64,000 nt of DNA. It comes from Aquitalea magnusonii. Lineage in GTDB: Bacteria; Pseudomonadota; Gammaproteobacteria; Burkholderiales; Chromobacteriaceae. The stretch spans positions 1,116,001 to 1,180,000 of the forward strand of contig NZ_AP018823.1 in assembly GCF_002217795.2 (NCBI RefSeq), given 5' to 3'. Below are positions 8,438 to 18,660 of the stretch, one piece after another. Within the stretch, counting starts at the first letter, position 1, and each line of letters begins with the position of its first letter. Made by a program: the position numbers and the translations under genes. The notes below the pieces were generated by a model. The model was not told the origin of the DNA and made no database searches. It worked only from the letters and a program-made list of their open reading frames with translations.

Positions 8438-9718
8438 ATGGCTGATAAAAACAGCAACGAAAAACTTCTGTATTGCTCTTTCTGCGGCAAGAGCCAGCAT
8501 GAAGTCCAGCGTCTGATCGCCGGCCCCCAGGTCTTTATCTGCAATGAGTGCGTTGAGTTGTGCAACGACATCATTCGTGAAGAACTGGAAAAAGTGGTCG
8601 GTGAAATCGGTGAGGCAGCCACTGCTTCGACGACTTTGCCGACGCCGCAGGAAATCCGTGCCGATCTTGACCAATACATCATTGGCCAGGATTTTGCCAA
8701 GAAAACCCTGTCGGTTGCCGTGTACAACCACTACAAGCGGCTGTACACCCCGGCAAGCGACAAGGATGAGGTTGAGCTGGCCAAGAGTAATATCTTGCTG
8801 GTTGGCCCTACTGGTTCCGGCAAGACCTTGCTGGCACAGTCGCTGGCACGCCTGCTGGATGTGCCGTTCGTGATTGCGGATGCCACCACGCTGACCGAAG
8901 CCGGTTACGTGGGGGAAGACGTTGAGCACATCATCCAGAAGCTGCTGCAAAAGTGCGACTACGATGTGGAAAAGGCCCAGCGCGGCATTGTCTATATCGA
9001 TGAAATCGACAAGATCTCGCGCAAGTCGGAAAACCCGTCCATCACCCGTGATGTTTCCGGTGAGGGTGTGCAGCAGGCCTTGCTTAAGCTGATCGAAGGA
9101 ACGGTTGCCTCCATTCCGCCGCAAGGTGGGCGCAAGCATCCGAACCAGGAATTCATTCAGGTGGATACCACCAATATCCTGTTCATTTGCGGTGGTGCGT
9201 TTGATGGTCTGGAAAAGATCATCCGCCGCCGCTCGGAAAAGGGTGGCATCGGTTTTGGCGCGGAAGTCAGCTCCAAGGATGACAGCAAGTCCACCTCGGC
9301 CTTGTTCAAGGAGGCTGAGCCGGAAGACCTCATCCGTTTTGGTCTGATTCCCGAACTGATTGGCCGTCTGCCTGTGGTGGCCACGCTGGAAGAGCTGGAC
9401 GAAGAGGCCATGGTCACCATCCTGACCCAGCCGAAGAATGCATTGATCAAGCAGTATCAGCGCTTGTTCCGCATGGAAAACGTCGAGTTGGAAGTACGCC
9501 CGTCCGCATTGCGCGTTATTGCCAAACAGGCACTGATTCGCAAGACCGGTGCGCGTGGCTTGCGTTCCATCATCGAGCGCGTGCTGCTGGATACCATGTA
9601 TGAGCTGCCTTCCATGGAAAATGTGGAAAAAGTCGTGGTGGATGAAAAGGTTATCGAAAAGGGTGAAAAGCCTTTGTTCATCTATCGCGATAAGGATGAG
9701 CAGGTTCAGTCCGCCTGA
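8438..9718 (+). CDS. clpX: ATP-dependent Clp protease ATP-binding subunit ClpX
   Basis: AAA+ unfoldase of 426 aa that feeds substrates to ClpP. The zinc-binding domain has Cys13, Cys16, Cys35 and Cys38. Walker A GPTGSGKT is at residues 123-130, and Walker B lies in the YIDEIDKI segment. The pore-loop and [11 protein letters not shown] sensor-2 regions are present. The IGF-type loop for ClpP docking would be expected near residue 270. Gene order and short spacing fit translation from the same mRNA as clpP. A terminator follows. Confidence 0.97.
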   Translation: MADKNSNEKLLYCSFCGKSQHEVQRLIAGPQVFICNECVELCNDIIREELEKVVGEIGEAATASTTLPTPQEIRADLDQYIIGQDFAKKTLSVAVYNHYKRLYTPASDKDEVELAKSNILLVGPTGSGKTLLAQSLARLLDVPFVIADATTLTEAGYVGEDVEHIIQKLLQKCDYDVEKAQRGIVYIDEIDKISRKSENPSITRDVSGEGVQQALLKLIEGTVASIPPQGGRKHPNQEFIQVDTTNILFICGGAFDGLEKIIRRRSEKGGIGFGAEVSSKDDSKSTSALFKEAEPEDLIRFGLIPELIGRLPVVATLEELDEEAMVTILTQPKNALIKQYQRLFRMENVELEVRPSALRVIAKQALIRKTGARGLRSIIERVLLDTMYELPSMENVEKVVVDEKVIEKGEKPLFIYRDKDEQVQSA

Positions 9719-9735
9719 GTTGACTCTGTAACAGG

Positions 9736-9766
9736 CAAAGCCGCCCTTAAGGGGCGGTTTTCTTTT
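9736..9766 (+). terminator. Terminator after clpX
   Basis: The stem GCCGCCC-TTAAG-GGGCGGT is followed by TTTCTTTT, 20 bases after the clpX stop codon. Confidence 0.8.
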
Positions 9767-9861
9767 GTAATGCCGCCAAACTGATTTAGTATGGGGTGTT
9801 GATTTTCAGCATGACTGCCCCATCTTTCATGCAATGTTTCACGTACGCAAGGTTAGGTGAT

Positions 9862-12276
9862 ATGCCCCAACCCGCAGAACTCCGCGAAGAAACCACATTG
9901 CCCCTGCTCCCGCTGCGGGATGTGGTTGTTTTCCCCCACATGGTCATCCCGCTGTTTGTCGGCAGGGCCAAGTCCATTCGTGCCCTGGAAAGCGCCATGG
10001 ATGAAGGCAAGCAGGTGTTGCTGGTTGCCCAGCGCTCTGCCTCCAAGGACGAACCTGAAGCGGATGACCTTTACAGCGTCGGCACGATAGCCTCGGTGCT
10101 GCAAATGCTCAAGCTCCCTGACGGCACGGTAAAAGTGCTGGTCGAGGGGCGTCAGCGTGCGCAAATTTCCCAGGTTGAAGAGGATGGTGGCTGCTTTGTT
10201 GGCACCCTTACTCCGCTGGCCGCTGACGGTGAGGACTCCACTGAGTCTGAAGCCATGCGCCGCGCCTTGCTGGCCCAGTTTGAACAGTACGTCAAACTCA
10301 ACAAGAAAATTCCTCCTGAGGTCATGACCTCTCTGGCAGGCATTGAGCGTGCCGGACGGATGGCGGATACCATCGTTGCCCATCTGCCGCTCAAGCTGGA
10401 GCAAAAGCAGGAAGTGCTGGAGATGTTCGATGTGCGCGCTCGACTGGAGCATTTGCTGTCCCAGCTCGAGGGTGAGATCGATATCCTGCAGGTGGAAAAG
10501 CGCATCCGTGGTCGCGTCAAGCGCCAGATGGAAAAGAGTCAGCGCGAGTACTACCTCAACGAGCAGGTCAAGGCCATCCAGAAAGAGCTGGGTGACATGG
10601 ATGAGGTTAGCGATCTTGATGAGCTTGAGAAGAAGATTCGTCTGGCTGGCATGCCCAAGGAAGCCAAGGACAAGGTCAGTGCCGAGCTTAAAAAGCTCAA
10701 GATGATGTCGCCGATGTCGGCTGAAGCCACGGTGGTGCGCAACTACATCGATACCCTGCTTGAGTTGCCGTGGAAGAAGAAGACCAAGATCAACAAGGAT
10801 GTGGCCAATGCCGAGTCCGTGCTGGATGAAGACCACTTTGGCCTGGAAAAGGTCAAAGAGCGCATTCTGGAGTACCTGGCGGTGCAGCAGCGGGTGGACA
10901 AGCTCAAGGCACCGATTCTCTGCCTGGTAGGCCCTCCGGGCGTGGGTAAGACTTCGCTGGGCCAGTCCATTGCCCGCGCCACCAATCGCAAGTTCGTGCG
11001 CATGGCACTGGGCGGTGTGCGGGATGAGTCCGAGATTCGTGGTCATCGTCGTACCTATATTGGCTCCATGCCAGGCAAGGTATTGCAGAACATGAGCAAG
11101 GTTGGGGTGAAGAACCCGCTGTTCCTGTTGGATGAGGTGGACAAAATGGGTGCTGATTTCCGTGGCGATCCCTCATCTGCCTTGCTGGAAGTGCTGGATC
11201 CGGAGCAGAATCACTCTTTTGTCGATCACTACGCCGAGGTTGAGTACGACCTGTCGGATGTGATGTTTGTCGCAACCGCCAACTCCTTGAACATCCCGCA
11301 TGCCCTGCTTGATCGGATGGAAATCATCCGACTGGCTGGTTACACCGAGGACGAGAAGGTCAATATCGCGCTGAAGTATTTGGTACCGAAGCAGATGAAG
11401 GCCAACGGGGTGCAGGAAGGCGAGCTTGTTGTGCAAGAAAGCGCCTTGCGCGACATCGTGCGCTACTACACGCGTGAAGCTGGCGTGCGTAGCCTGGACC
11501 GGGAAATCGCCAAGATTTGCCGCAAGGTGGTAACGGGAGCGCTGCTTGGCAAGAGCAAGGCCGCCAAAGTAACGGTAAACGCCAAGAATCTGGACAAGTA
11601 TCTGGGTGTACATCGTTTTGATTATGGTGTGGCCGAGAAGGAAAACCGTATCGGACAGGTTACCGGTCTGGCCTGGACCGAAGTGGGTGGCGAGCTGCTG
11701 ACCATTGAAGCGGTATCGCTGCCGGGCAAGGGTAATATCGTGCGTACCGGCCAGTTGGGCGAGGTGATGCAAGAGTCGATTACCGCGGCGATGAGTGTGG
11801 TGCGCAGTCGTTCGCGCACATTGGGCATTAAGCCCGATTTTCATGAAAAACATGACATGCACATTCACGTGCCGGAAGGTGCAACACCCAAGGATGGACC
11901 GAGTGCCGGTATCGCGATGACAACCGCAATTGTTTCCGTTCTGGCGGGAATTCCGGTACGCTCTGATGTTGCCATGACCGGTGAGATTACCTTGCGCGGT
12001 GAAGTGCTGCCCATCGGTGGACTGAAGGAAAAACTGCTTGCCGCACATCGTGGTGGAATCAAGCATGTATTGATTCCGCACGGCAATGCCAAGGATTTGG
12101 TGGATATTCCTGCCAACATCAAGCAGAAGCTGGAAATTCATCCTGTTAAGTGGATCGACGAGGTATTGGCCCTGGCACTTGAGCGTCAGCCCGAACCCTT
12201 GCCCGAAGAAACGAAGCCGGACGAGTTGCACCCCGCATCGGAAGGTGCGTCTGGTGTATCCGTAATGACGCATTAA
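9862..12276 (+). CDS. lon: ATP-dependent Lon protease
   Basis: Cytoplasmic AAA+ serine protease of 804 aa that degrades misfolded and regulatory proteins. The N-terminal substrate-binding domain begins with [16 protein letters not shown]. Walker A GPPGVGKT is at residues 357-364, Walker B is in LLDEVDKM, and the Ser681-Lys724 catalytic dyad lies in DGPSAG and GGLKEKLL. The open frame extends up to a GTG at 9796, but the ATG at 9862 with TTAGGTGA before it matches the family start. A possible promoter is TTGTAA (9765-9770), 16 bases, TAGTAT (9787-9792). No sigma-32 site was seen. Confidence 0.96.
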   Translation: MPQPAELREETTLPLLPLRDVVVFPHMVIPLFVGRAKSIRALESAMDEGKQVLLVAQRSASKDEPEADDLYSVGTIASVLQMLKLPDGTVKVLVEGRQRAQISQVEEDGGCFVGTLTPLAADGEDSTESEAMRRALLAQFEQYVKLNKKIPPEVMTSLAGIERAGRMADTIVAHLPLKLEQKQEVLEMFDVRARLEHLLSQLEGEIDILQVEKRIRGRVKRQMEKSQREYYLNEQVKAIQKELGDMDEVSDLDELEKKIRLAGMPKEAKDKVSAELKKLKMMSPMSAEATVVRNYIDTLLELPWKKKTKINKDVANAESVLDEDHFGLEKVKERILEYLAVQQRVDKLKAPILCLVGPPGVGKTSLGQSIARATNRKFVRMALGGVRDESEIRGHRRTYIGSMPGKVLQNMSKVGVKNPLFLLDEVDKMGADFRGDPSSALLEVLDPEQNHSFVDHYAEVEYDLSDVMFVATANSLNIPHALLDRMEIIRLAGYTEDEKVNIALKYLVPKQMKANGVQEGELVVQESALRDIVRYYTREAGVRSLDREIAKICRKVVTGALLGKSKAAKVTVNAKNLDKYLGVHRFDYGVAEKENRIGQVTGLAWTEVGGELLTIEAVSLPGKGNIVRTGQLGEVMQESITAAMSVVRSRSRTLGIKPDFHEKHDMHIHVPEGATPKDGPSAGIAMTTAIVSVLAGIPVRSDVAMTGEITLRGEVLPIGGLKEKLLAAHRGGIKHVLIPHGNAKDLVDIPANIKQKLEIHPVKWIDEVLALALERQPEPLPEETKPDELHPASEGASGVSVMTH

Positions 12277-12367
12277 AAATCAGTATGTTGCAGCCGTAGT
12301 TAAATTACCGGGCCGCTTGTGCTTTCCAGCCGGGTTTGCCAAATGGCAATAATCCGCTGGAAGCCGC

Positions 12368-12397
12368 TTGACACAAGGATTTTGACCTTGCTATAAA
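12368..12397 (+). promoter_or_regulatory. Promoter of hupB
   Basis: -35 TTGACA (12368-12373), an 18-base spacer and -10 TATAAA (12392-12397). This is close to sigma-70 consensus, as expected for an abundant nucleoid protein. The leader is about 48 bases and carries an AAAGGGGA ribosome site. Confidence 0.75.
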
Positions 12398-12452
12398 GCA
12401 AGCGGTTTTTATCCGAATTACGTAGACCGAAGAACGACGAAAGGGGACTTAC

Positions 12453-12722
12453 GTGAACAAGTCTGAACTGATTGATGCAATCGCCGCTGAAGCCGATATT
12501 TCCAAAGCTGCAGCTGCCAAGGCACTGGATGGTATGGTTGCCGCTGTTACCGACGCCCTGAAAAAAGGCGACACCGTGACTCTGGTAGGTTTTGGCACTT
12601 TCTATGTTGGCGAGCGTGCTGAGCGCAGCGGTCGCAACCCGAAAACCGGCGAAACCATCAAGATCCCGGCTGCACGTTCTCCGAAGTTCCGTGCTGGCAA
12701 GGCACTGAAAGACGCGCTATAA
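12453..12722 (+). CDS. hupB: DNA-binding protein HU
   Basis: 89 aa nucleoid protein of the HU/IHF family that bends and compacts DNA. The arm signature [18 protein letters not shown] and the usual [10 protein letters not shown] tail are present. The start is a GTG at 12453 preceded by AAAGGGGA. Position directly after lon and before ppiD is typical of HU-beta (hupB), which is why that symbol is used. A weak hairpin and the tRNA-Val/Asp pair follow within 45 bases. Confidence 0.95.
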   Translation: MNKSELIDAIAAEADISKAAAAKALDGMVAAVTDALKKGDTVTLVGFGTFYVGERAERSGRNPKTGETIKIPAARSPKFRAGKALKDAL

Positions 12723-12727
12723 TATCC

Positions 12728-12760
12728 AACCTTGTCGTTAGAAATAGCGGCAAGGTTTTA
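12728..12760 (+). terminator. Hairpin after hupB, possible partial terminator
   Basis: A stem of about ten pairs (AACCTTGTCG with CGGCAAGGTT, one G-U) is followed by only TTTTA before the tRNA-Val at 12765. With so few T residues and no room for a promoter downstream, it may let polymerase through to the tRNAs. Confidence 0.6.
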
Positions 12761-12764
12761 TAGC

Positions 12765-12840
12765 GGGCGTTTAGCTCAGTTGGTAGAGCGTCTGCCTTAC
12801 AAGCAGAATGTCGGCGGTTCGACTCCGTCAACGCCCACCA
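12765..12840 (+). tRNA. tRNA-Val(UAC), seventh copy
   Basis: Same 76-base sequence as the copies in the 1.4-2.5 kb array, but on the opposite strand. It is four bases beyond the hupB hairpin. Confidence 0.97.
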
Positions 12841-12846
12841 TAGTTT

Positions 12847-12923
12847 GGAGTGGTAGTTCAGTTGGTTAGAATACCGGCCTGTCACGCCGGGGGTCGCGGG
12901 TTCGAGTCCCGTCCACTCCGCCA
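12847..12923 (+). tRNA. tRNA-Asp(GUC), seventh copy
   Basis: Same 77-base sequence as the array copies, six bases after the tRNA-Val. A strong terminator follows. Confidence 0.97.
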
Positions 12924-12933
12924 GAATCTACAG

Positions 12934-12970
12934 AAAAGGTGAACGTGTTCAGTCGTTCACCTTTTTTTTT
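12934..12970 (+). terminator. Terminator after tRNA-Asp
   Basis: The stem AAAAGGTGAACG / CGTTCACCTTTT is followed by an uninterrupted run of T to 12970. Confidence 0.9.
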
Positions 12971-13000
12971 ACCATTGGGGTGGCTCGCGCCGATATCGCC

Positions 13001-14845
13001 ATGTTCGATTTTGTTCAGAATAATAAAATTGCCATTCAAGTCATTCTGGGCGCGGTAGCGCTGACCTTTGTTGGCTTTGGCGTGGGGAGCTATACCTCCG
13101 CCGTGGATGATCCATATCTGGTCAAGGTAGGATCGGCCAAGATTTACAAACGCGATCTTGATCGTATTCTGGAGGGGCAGCCCTCTGACGCAGCAACACG
13201 TCAACAAGCCTTGGATGACCTGATCCGTCAGGACTTGCTGCTGGCGGCCGCTCAGGATGGTGGCGCTACCGTCAGTCCCGAGCAATTGCGCAAAGTCATT
13301 GCTGGTATAGCTGAGCTGCAGGAAAACGGTCAGTTCAGCGCTGCGCGTTACAAGGAATTCCTGGCGGCACGCAATCTGTCGCCCGAGGCTTTTGAAGCCA
13401 AAATCAGCCGTGACATCATGCTGCAAAACCAGATCAATAATTTTGCTGGCACTGGTTTTGTTTCCCGCAGTATGGTGGAGCGCATGGGGGGGCTGATGGC
13501 GCAGGAGCGCCAAGTGCGTCTGCTGCTGTTGAAGCCGGCAGATTTTGCCTCCCAAGTCAAAACCGACGATGCTGCCCTAAAGGCATTTTACGATGCCAAC
13601 GCCAAGCGTTTCCGTACGGCTGAATCGGTCAAACTGGATTATGTCGTATTGTCGCCGCAAGCCGTTGCTGACGGTTTGACTGTCAGTGATGCAGAGGTGA
13701 AGCAATATTACGAGCAGCACAAGGCTGATCTGGCTGGTGAAGAGCGCCGTGCCTCACATATCCTGCTGAGCGTACCCAAGGATGCCAAGCCGGCAGACAA
13801 GGCCAAAGTTAAAGCTGAAGCCGAATCCCTGCTCAAACAACTGCGTGCAGATCCCAGCAAGTTTGCCGAGTTGGCCAAGTCCAAATCTCAAGATCCGGGC
13901 TCTGCGGCCAATGGGGGTGATCTGGGCTTCTTTGCCCGTGGTGCGATGGTCAAGCCGTTTGATGATGTGGTGTTCCGCATGCAGCCGGGTAAGATCAGTG
14001 AAGTGGTGGAAACCGAATATGGCTATCACATCATCAAGCTGGATGAGGTGAAGCAGCCGGATTTTGCTGCGGTAAAAGCGGCGGTAGAAGCCAAGTTGAA
14101 ACAGCAGAAAGCCGCAGGCCAACTGCGCAGCATGGCCGACAAGCTGGCTGAGGTGGCGTATCAGCAGGCTGATTCGCTCAAGGGTGTGCAAGATGCCCTC
14201 AAGCTGCAAATCAAGCATTCTGACTGGTTGTCGCGCGACAAGAAATCCACGGATCCGGTGCTGGCAAATCCCAAGGTGCTGGATGCAGCATTCAGTGATG
14301 ATGTACTGAAGAAAAAGCACAATAGCGAACCGGTGGATATCGGTGGCGGTAATCTGGTGGTGGTGCGTGTGGCTGATCATCAGCCAGAGCGTCAGCAGAA
14401 GCTGGATGAAGTGCGTGATGGCATCAAGAATGAGCTGATTGCTACCCAGGGGGCCAAACTGGCAGAGAAGCAGGGGCAGGCCTTGCTGGCACAGCTTAAG
14501 TCAGGCAAGGGTATTGATGCGCAGAAGTGGAGTGAGCCGCTGACCATATCGCGCCGTAATCCTGGAGCCATGGCCGCTGCTGACGTGCGTGCGGTGTTTG
14601 CAGCACAGAGCAGCCCGCTGCCATCATTTGCCGGTAGCAAGCATGATAATGGTGACTACGCCATTTATCAGATCGCCAGTGTCGCGCCTGGTGCTGCAGT
14701 AACGGATGAAGAGCGTACACAGTTGGCTGCTGCCATGGTGCAGATGACTGCGCGCAGTCAGCTTGGCAGCTATCTGGAAACCTTGCGGCAGAAATACCCG
14801 GTCAAGATGGGCAAGCAGCAGCTTAACGATCAGAGTGAGCAATAA
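13001..14845 (+). CDS. ppiD: Membrane-anchored peptidyl-prolyl isomerase, PpiD type
   Basis: 614 aa periplasmic chaperone tied to the inner membrane. One membrane helix lies at about residues 12-32, followed by a SurA-like N-terminal chaperone region and a parvulin-type rotamase domain (RASHILLSV through EYGYHIIKLDEV, about residues 248-350). PpiD works at the SecYEG exit on newly exported proteins. The ATG at 13001 gives the usual MFDFVQNNK start; a GTG at 12980 is in frame but sits just behind the terminator T run. Neither has a strong ribosome site. Position after hupB is the common one. Confidence 0.9.
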   Translation: MFDFVQNNKIAIQVILGAVALTFVGFGVGSYTSAVDDPYLVKVGSAKIYKRDLDRILEGQPSDAATRQQALDDLIRQDLLLAAAQDGGATVSPEQLRKVIAGIAELQENGQFSAARYKEFLAARNLSPEAFEAKISRDIMLQNQINNFAGTGFVSRSMVERMGGLMAQERQVRLLLLKPADFASQVKTDDAALKAFYDANAKRFRTAESVKLDYVVLSPQAVADGLTVSDAEVKQYYEQHKADLAGEERRASHILLSVPKDAKPADKAKVKAEAESLLKQLRADPSKFAELAKSKSQDPGSAANGGDLGFFARGAMVKPFDDVVFRMQPGKISEVVETEYGYHIIKLDEVKQPDFAAVKAAVEAKLKQQKAAGQLRSMADKLAEVAYQQADSLKGVQDALKLQIKHSDWLSRDKKSTDPVLANPKVLDAAFSDDVLKKKHNSEPVDIGGGNLVVVRVADHQPERQQKLDEVRDGIKNELIATQGAKLAEKQGQALLAQLKSGKGIDAQKWSEPLTISRRNPGAMAAADVRAVFAAQSSPLPSFAGSKHDNGDYAIYQIASVAPGAAVTDEERTQLAAAMVQMTARSQLGSYLETLRQKYPVKMGKQQLNDQSEQ

Positions 14846-14897
14846 GGGCATGACAGGCAAGGCCATAACCGGCCTTGCCGCCTGCTGCATTGCCATG

Positions 14898-14929
14898 CAA
14901 TAAAAAAAGGGCCGAAAGGCCCTTTAATG
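14898..14929. terminator. Bidirectional terminator between ppiD and sodB
   Basis: The stem AAAGGGCC-GAAA-GGCCCTTT has A residues to its left and T residues to its right, so it can end both converging transcripts. Confidence 0.8.
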
Positions 14930-14944
14930 CTGTCTGGTAATGGC

Positions 14945-15526
14945 TCAGGCTGCGAAGTTCTTGGCAGCAAAATCCCAATTAACCAGCTTCCAGAAGCTGT
15001 CCAGATAGTTAGGACGGCTGTTGCGGTAGTCGATGTAGTAGGCGTGTTCCCACACATCACAGGTCAGGATCGGGGTCTTGTCGGTGGTCAGCGGAGTGGC
15101 GGCATTGCTGGTGGATACCAGGTCCAACGAGCCATCGCTGTTCTTTACCAGCCAAGCCCAGCCGGAGCCGAAGGTGCCAACGGCAGTCTGGGTAAAGGCT
15201 TTTTTGAACTCTTCGAAGGAGCCCCACTTGGCGTTGATGGCATCAGCCAGTGCGCCGGTCGGTTCGCCACCCGCATTCGGTGCCAGGCCAAACCAGTAGA
15301 AAGTGTGGTTCCATACCTGAGCGGCATTATTGAAGATGCCACCGGAAGATTTCTTGACGATTTCTTCCAGCGAGGCATTTTCAAACTCGGTGCCCTTGAT
15401 CAGGTTGTTGAGGTTGGTGATGTAGGTCTGATGATGCTTGCCGTAGTGGAATTCCAGGGTTTCCTTGGAGATGTGGGGGGCCAGCGCATCCAGTGCGTAA
15501 GGCAGTTCCGGCAGTTTGTGTTCCAT
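14945..15526 (-). CDS. sodB: Superoxide dismutase, iron type
   Basis: 193 aa cytoplasmic enzyme that converts superoxide to oxygen and hydrogen peroxide. The metal ligands are visible: His27 in EFHYGKHH, a His in the WNHTFYW block, and Asp and His in [11 protein letters not shown]. The [13 protein letters not shown] block favours the iron type over manganese. Two adjacent ATG codons exist (15529 and 15526); the second leaves six bases to the AAGGAG site and is preferred. Cambialistic metal use cannot be excluded. Confidence 0.94.
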   Translation of the reverse strand: MEHKLPELPYALDALAPHISKETLEFHYGKHHQTYITNLNNLIKGTEFENASLEEIVKKSSGGIFNNAAQVWNHTFYWFGLAPNAGGEPTGALADAINAKWGSFEEFKKAFTQTAVGTFGSGWAWLVKNSDGSLDLVSTSNAATPLTTDKTPILTCDVWEHAYYIDYRNSRPNYLDSFWKLVNWDFAAKNFAA

Positions 15527-15655
15527 CATGCTCTCCTTGTTGAGAATTGGGCTTGCGAAATTGCGAAAGCCGTATCTAGCGGATTACTGTAACAGCAAGT
15601 GTACTGGATTCAACTGTTGATCGCCAATAGTTGACTAAATAAGTAAAGTAAGAAA

Positions 15656-16837
15656 ATGAATAAGTCATACGATGTCGTGGTGCTGGGTGCCGGGGCGGCT
15701 GGCATGATGTGTGCAGCCATCGCGGGCCAGCGTGGGCGCAAGGTTTTGCTGCTTGACCATGCAGAGAAATTGGCAGAGAAAATCAGAATTTCTGGTGGTG
15801 GTCGCTGTAATTTCACCAATATCGATGCCAGACCAGATCGCTATATTTCAGAAAATTCTCATTTTTGCCGTTCGGCACTGGCACAGTTTGGTCCGCAGAA
15901 CTTTATAGCCATGATTGAAGGCCATGGCATCGCCTATCACGAAAAGAAACTGGGCCAGTTGTTTTGTGATGACTCCAGTCAGCAGGTCATCGATATGCTG
16001 GACGCCGAATGTCAAAAAGGCGGGGTGGTCCGTCAGATGGGTATCAGCATTGGTGCTGTTCGCAAGGATGAGGCCGGTTTGTTCTGGGTGGAAACCTCTG
16101 TGGGTGTCTTCGGTGCAACGGCCCTTGTGGTGGCCACCGGCGGCTTGTCCATCCCGCAAATCGGCGCAACACCGCTGGGCTACCGTATTGCCGAGCAGTT
16201 TGGGTTGCCGGTAACAGGGCTGAGTCCTGCTCTGGTGCCGCTGACTTTCCATGTAGCGGATGCCGAGGCTTTTGCTCCCTTGGCCGGGGTGTCGCTGGAT
16301 GTGGAAGTGCGCGCCGGCAAGGGGCGTTTTCGTGAGCAGATCCTGTTTACCCATAAAGGCTTGTCTGGTCCGGCCATCCTGCAGATTTCCTCTTACTGGG
16401 AACCGGGCATGGATGTGGTGATCAATCTGCTGCCGGACTGTGACGTCCAGGCATTTCTGGACGAGCGGCAAAGCAGTGAACAACTGGTGAGCAACGCGCT
16501 GGCCGAGCTGGGTTGGCCCAAGCGTTTTGCCGAGGCGTGGTTGAGCCGGCTGGGTTTCAATGTCCGGCTGAAGGATTTGTCGCCCAAAAAGCGCTTGCAG
16601 CTGGCTGAACAGGTACAGCATTGGCGCATCAAGCCCAATGGCACCCAGGGTTACAAGAAGGCTGAGGTGACGCGCGGCGGGGTTTCCACCAAAGCGCTAT
16701 CTTCCAAAACCATGGCAGCCAAGGATGTTCCGGGTTTGTTCTTTATCGGCGAAGTGGTTGATGTCACCGGCTGGTTGGGTGGTTACAACTTTCAGTGGGC
16801 GTGGTCATCCGGCTATGTGGCCGGCAAAAACTGCTAG
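15656..16837 (+). CDS. HI0933/BaiN-family FAD-dependent flavoprotein
   Basis: 393 aa. The N-terminal Rossmann motif GAGAAGMM for FAD lies at residues 11-18, followed by the family signature ISGGGRCNFTN. The C-terminus has the conserved GEVVDVTGWLGGYNFQWAW segment that completes the FAD site. Homologues are E. coli YhiN and clostridial BaiN; their physiological substrates are mostly unknown. It stands between sodB, read the other way, and dnaB. Family certain, function not. Confidence 0.88.
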   Translation: MNKSYDVVVLGAGAAGMMCAAIAGQRGRKVLLLDHAEKLAEKIRISGGGRCNFTNIDARPDRYISENSHFCRSALAQFGPQNFIAMIEGHGIAYHEKKLGQLFCDDSSQQVIDMLDAECQKGGVVRQMGISIGAVRKDEAGLFWVETSVGVFGATALVVATGGLSIPQIGATPLGYRIAEQFGLPVTGLSPALVPLTFHVADAEAFAPLAGVSLDVEVRAGKGRFREQILFTHKGLSGPAILQISSYWEPGMDVVINLLPDCDVQAFLDERQSSEQLVSNALAELGWPKRFAEAWLSRLGFNVRLKDLSPKKRLQLAEQVQHWRIKPNGTQGYKKAEVTRGGVSTKALSSKTMAAKDVPGLFFIGEVVDVTGWLGGYNFQWAWSSGYVAGKNC

Positions 16838-16889
16838 AATTGCCGTCTTATCCCATGCTGTTGCCTGTTGCACATTTCATTGAGTCTCC

Positions 16890-18299
16890 ATGACCGAACA
16901 GTACGAAAATTTTGATGGTGCCATGGCATCCCTGCGCACACCGCCACATTCGACCGAGGCCGAGCAGTCGGTCCTTGGCGGTTTGATGCTGGATAATGGC
17001 GCTTTCGACAAGATTGCCGACGTTGTCTCCGAGGCCGACTTCTATCGTCACGACCACAAACTCATTTTCAAGCACATAGCGCGCTTGATCGAGCTGGGGC
17101 GTCCTGCCGATGTTGTCACGGTATCCGAGGTGCTGGACAAGAACGCCGAGCTGGCAGATGTGGGCGGTCTGTCTTACCTGGCAACGCTGGCGCAGAACAC
17201 GCCGTCGGCCGCCAATATCCGTCGCTATGCGGAAATCGTGCGCGAACGTTCCATCATGCGTCAGTTGGCGGTGGTTGGGGCGGAGATTGCCGAATCGGCA
17301 TACACGCCACAAGGACGCGATGCTGCCCAGTTGCTGGACGAGGCTGAAGGCAAGGTGTTCCAGATTGCCGAATCCACTGCCAAGTCCAAGCAGGGTTTTC
17401 TGGAAATGCCGGGCTTGCTCAAAGAGGTGGTCGAGCGGATTGACATGCTGTACAGCCGGGATAATCCGGACGAAGTCACTGGTATTCCCACTGGCTTTAT
17501 CGATCTGGATGCCAAGACATCCGGCCTGCAGCCGGGGGATTTGGTCATCGTTGCCGGGCGTCCGTCCATGGGTAAAACCGCTTTCTCGATGAATATTGCC
17601 GAGCATGTGGCGGTGGAGGCACATTTGCCGGTGGCCGTGTTCTCCATGGAAATGGGCGGGGCACAGTTGGTGATGCGGATGCTCGGCTCGGTTGGACGGC
17701 TGGATCAGCATGTGTTGCGTACCGGCAAGCTGGGTGACGAGGACTGGCAAAAACTCACCTACGCCATTGGCAAGCTGTCTGAAGCGCCGATGTATATTGA
17801 CGAAACCCCGGCACTCACCGCTCTGGAACTACGTGCCCGTGCCCGCCGTCTGGCACGCCAGCATGGCGGCAAGCTTGGCTTGATCGTGATCGACTATTTG
17901 CAGCTGATGTCGGGTTCGGGGCGTGGGGATAACCGCACCGCCGAACTGGGTGAAATTTCGCGTGGCCTGAAAGGCCTGGCCAAGGAGTTGCAGGTGCCGG
18001 TGATTGCGCTGTCGCAGCTATCGCGTGCGGTGGAGCAGCGTCCCAATAAGCGCCCGATGATGTCTGACTTGCGGGAATCCGGCGCAATCGAACAGGATGC
18101 CGATATCATCATCTTCATGTATCGCGAAGAGTACTACAACCCGGAAAACGCGGAAGTGAAGGGTATGGCCGAGGCCATCATCGGCAAGCATCGTAACGGC
18201 CCTACCGGTGCGGTGCGGCTGGCATTTGTCGGCAAGCATGCCAAGTTTGAGAATGCCGCCACGCTGGGTATCAGCGGTTGGGCGGACAGCGACGGCTAA
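16890..18299 (+). CDS. dnaB: Replicative DNA helicase DnaB
   Basis: 469 aa hexameric helicase that unwinds DNA ahead of the replication fork. The N-terminal domain for primase contact opens with the typical PPHSTEAEQSVLGGLMLD. The RecA-like domain has Walker A GRPSMGKT at residues 223-230, Walker B in LIVIDYLQLM and the arginine-rich GPTGAVRLAF tail. No intein interrupts it. It lies 52 bases after the flavoprotein gene. Confidence 0.97.
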   Translation: MTEQYENFDGAMASLRTPPHSTEAEQSVLGGLMLDNGAFDKIADVVSEADFYRHDHKLIFKHIARLIELGRPADVVTVSEVLDKNAELADVGGLSYLATLAQNTPSAANIRRYAEIVRERSIMRQLAVVGAEIAESAYTPQGRDAAQLLDEAEGKVFQIAESTAKSKQGFLEMPGLLKEVVERIDMLYSRDNPDEVTGIPTGFIDLDAKTSGLQPGDLVIVAGRPSMGKTAFSMNIAEHVAVEAHLPVAVFSMEMGGAQLVMRMLGSVGRLDQHVLRTGKLGDEDWQKLTYAIGKLSEAPMYIDETPALTALELRARARRLARQHGGKLGLIVIDYLQLMSGSGRGDNRTAELGEISRGLKGLAKELQVPVIALSQLSRAVEQRPNKRPMMSDLRESGAIEQDADIIIFMYREEYYNPENAEVKGMAEAIIGKHRNGPTGAVRLAFVGKHAKFENAATLGISGWADSDG

Positions 18300-18351
18300 G
18301 CCTGTCGGTTAGCAAGAGTCAGGGTGTGCATTCCTACAGGAAAGGTAGTTC

Positions 18352-18660
18352 ATGAGCTTTTTCGACCAACATGTATTTATCTGCTGCAACCAGCGTGCTG
18401 CCGGAGAAGATTGCTGCAATAACCACGGTTCCAGCGAACTGCTGGGCTATATGAAGGACCGGGTCAAGGCATTGGGGCTGGCGGGGGAAGGCAAGGTCCG
18501 CATCAACAAGGCTGGTTGTCTGGGGCGTTGTGATGATGGTCCGGTGATGGTGGTGTATCCGCAAGAGACCTGGTACACCTTTATCGACCGCGAAGACATC
18601 GACGAAATCATCGATGAGCACGTAGTGGCTGGGCGTATTGTTGAAAGGTTGAAGATCTGA
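18352..18660 (+). CDS. Thioredoxin-like 2Fe-2S ferredoxin
   Basis: 102 aa. Cysteines at 11, 12, 21, 22, 56 and 60 fit the C-x(9)-C ... C-x3-C pattern of the thioredoxin-like 2Fe-2S family (NuoE C-terminal domain type), with KAGCLGRCDDGP as the second half. These small proteins probably carry electrons, but no partner is known for this subgroup. The start has an AGGAAAGG ribosome site. Its stop codon overlaps the ATG of the next gene by one base, so the two are translationally coupled. Confidence 0.88.
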   Translation: MSFFDQHVFICCNQRAAGEDCCNNHGSSELLGYMKDRVKALGLAGEGKVRINKAGCLGRCDDGPVMVVYPQETWYTFIDREDIDEIIDEHVVAGRIVERLKI

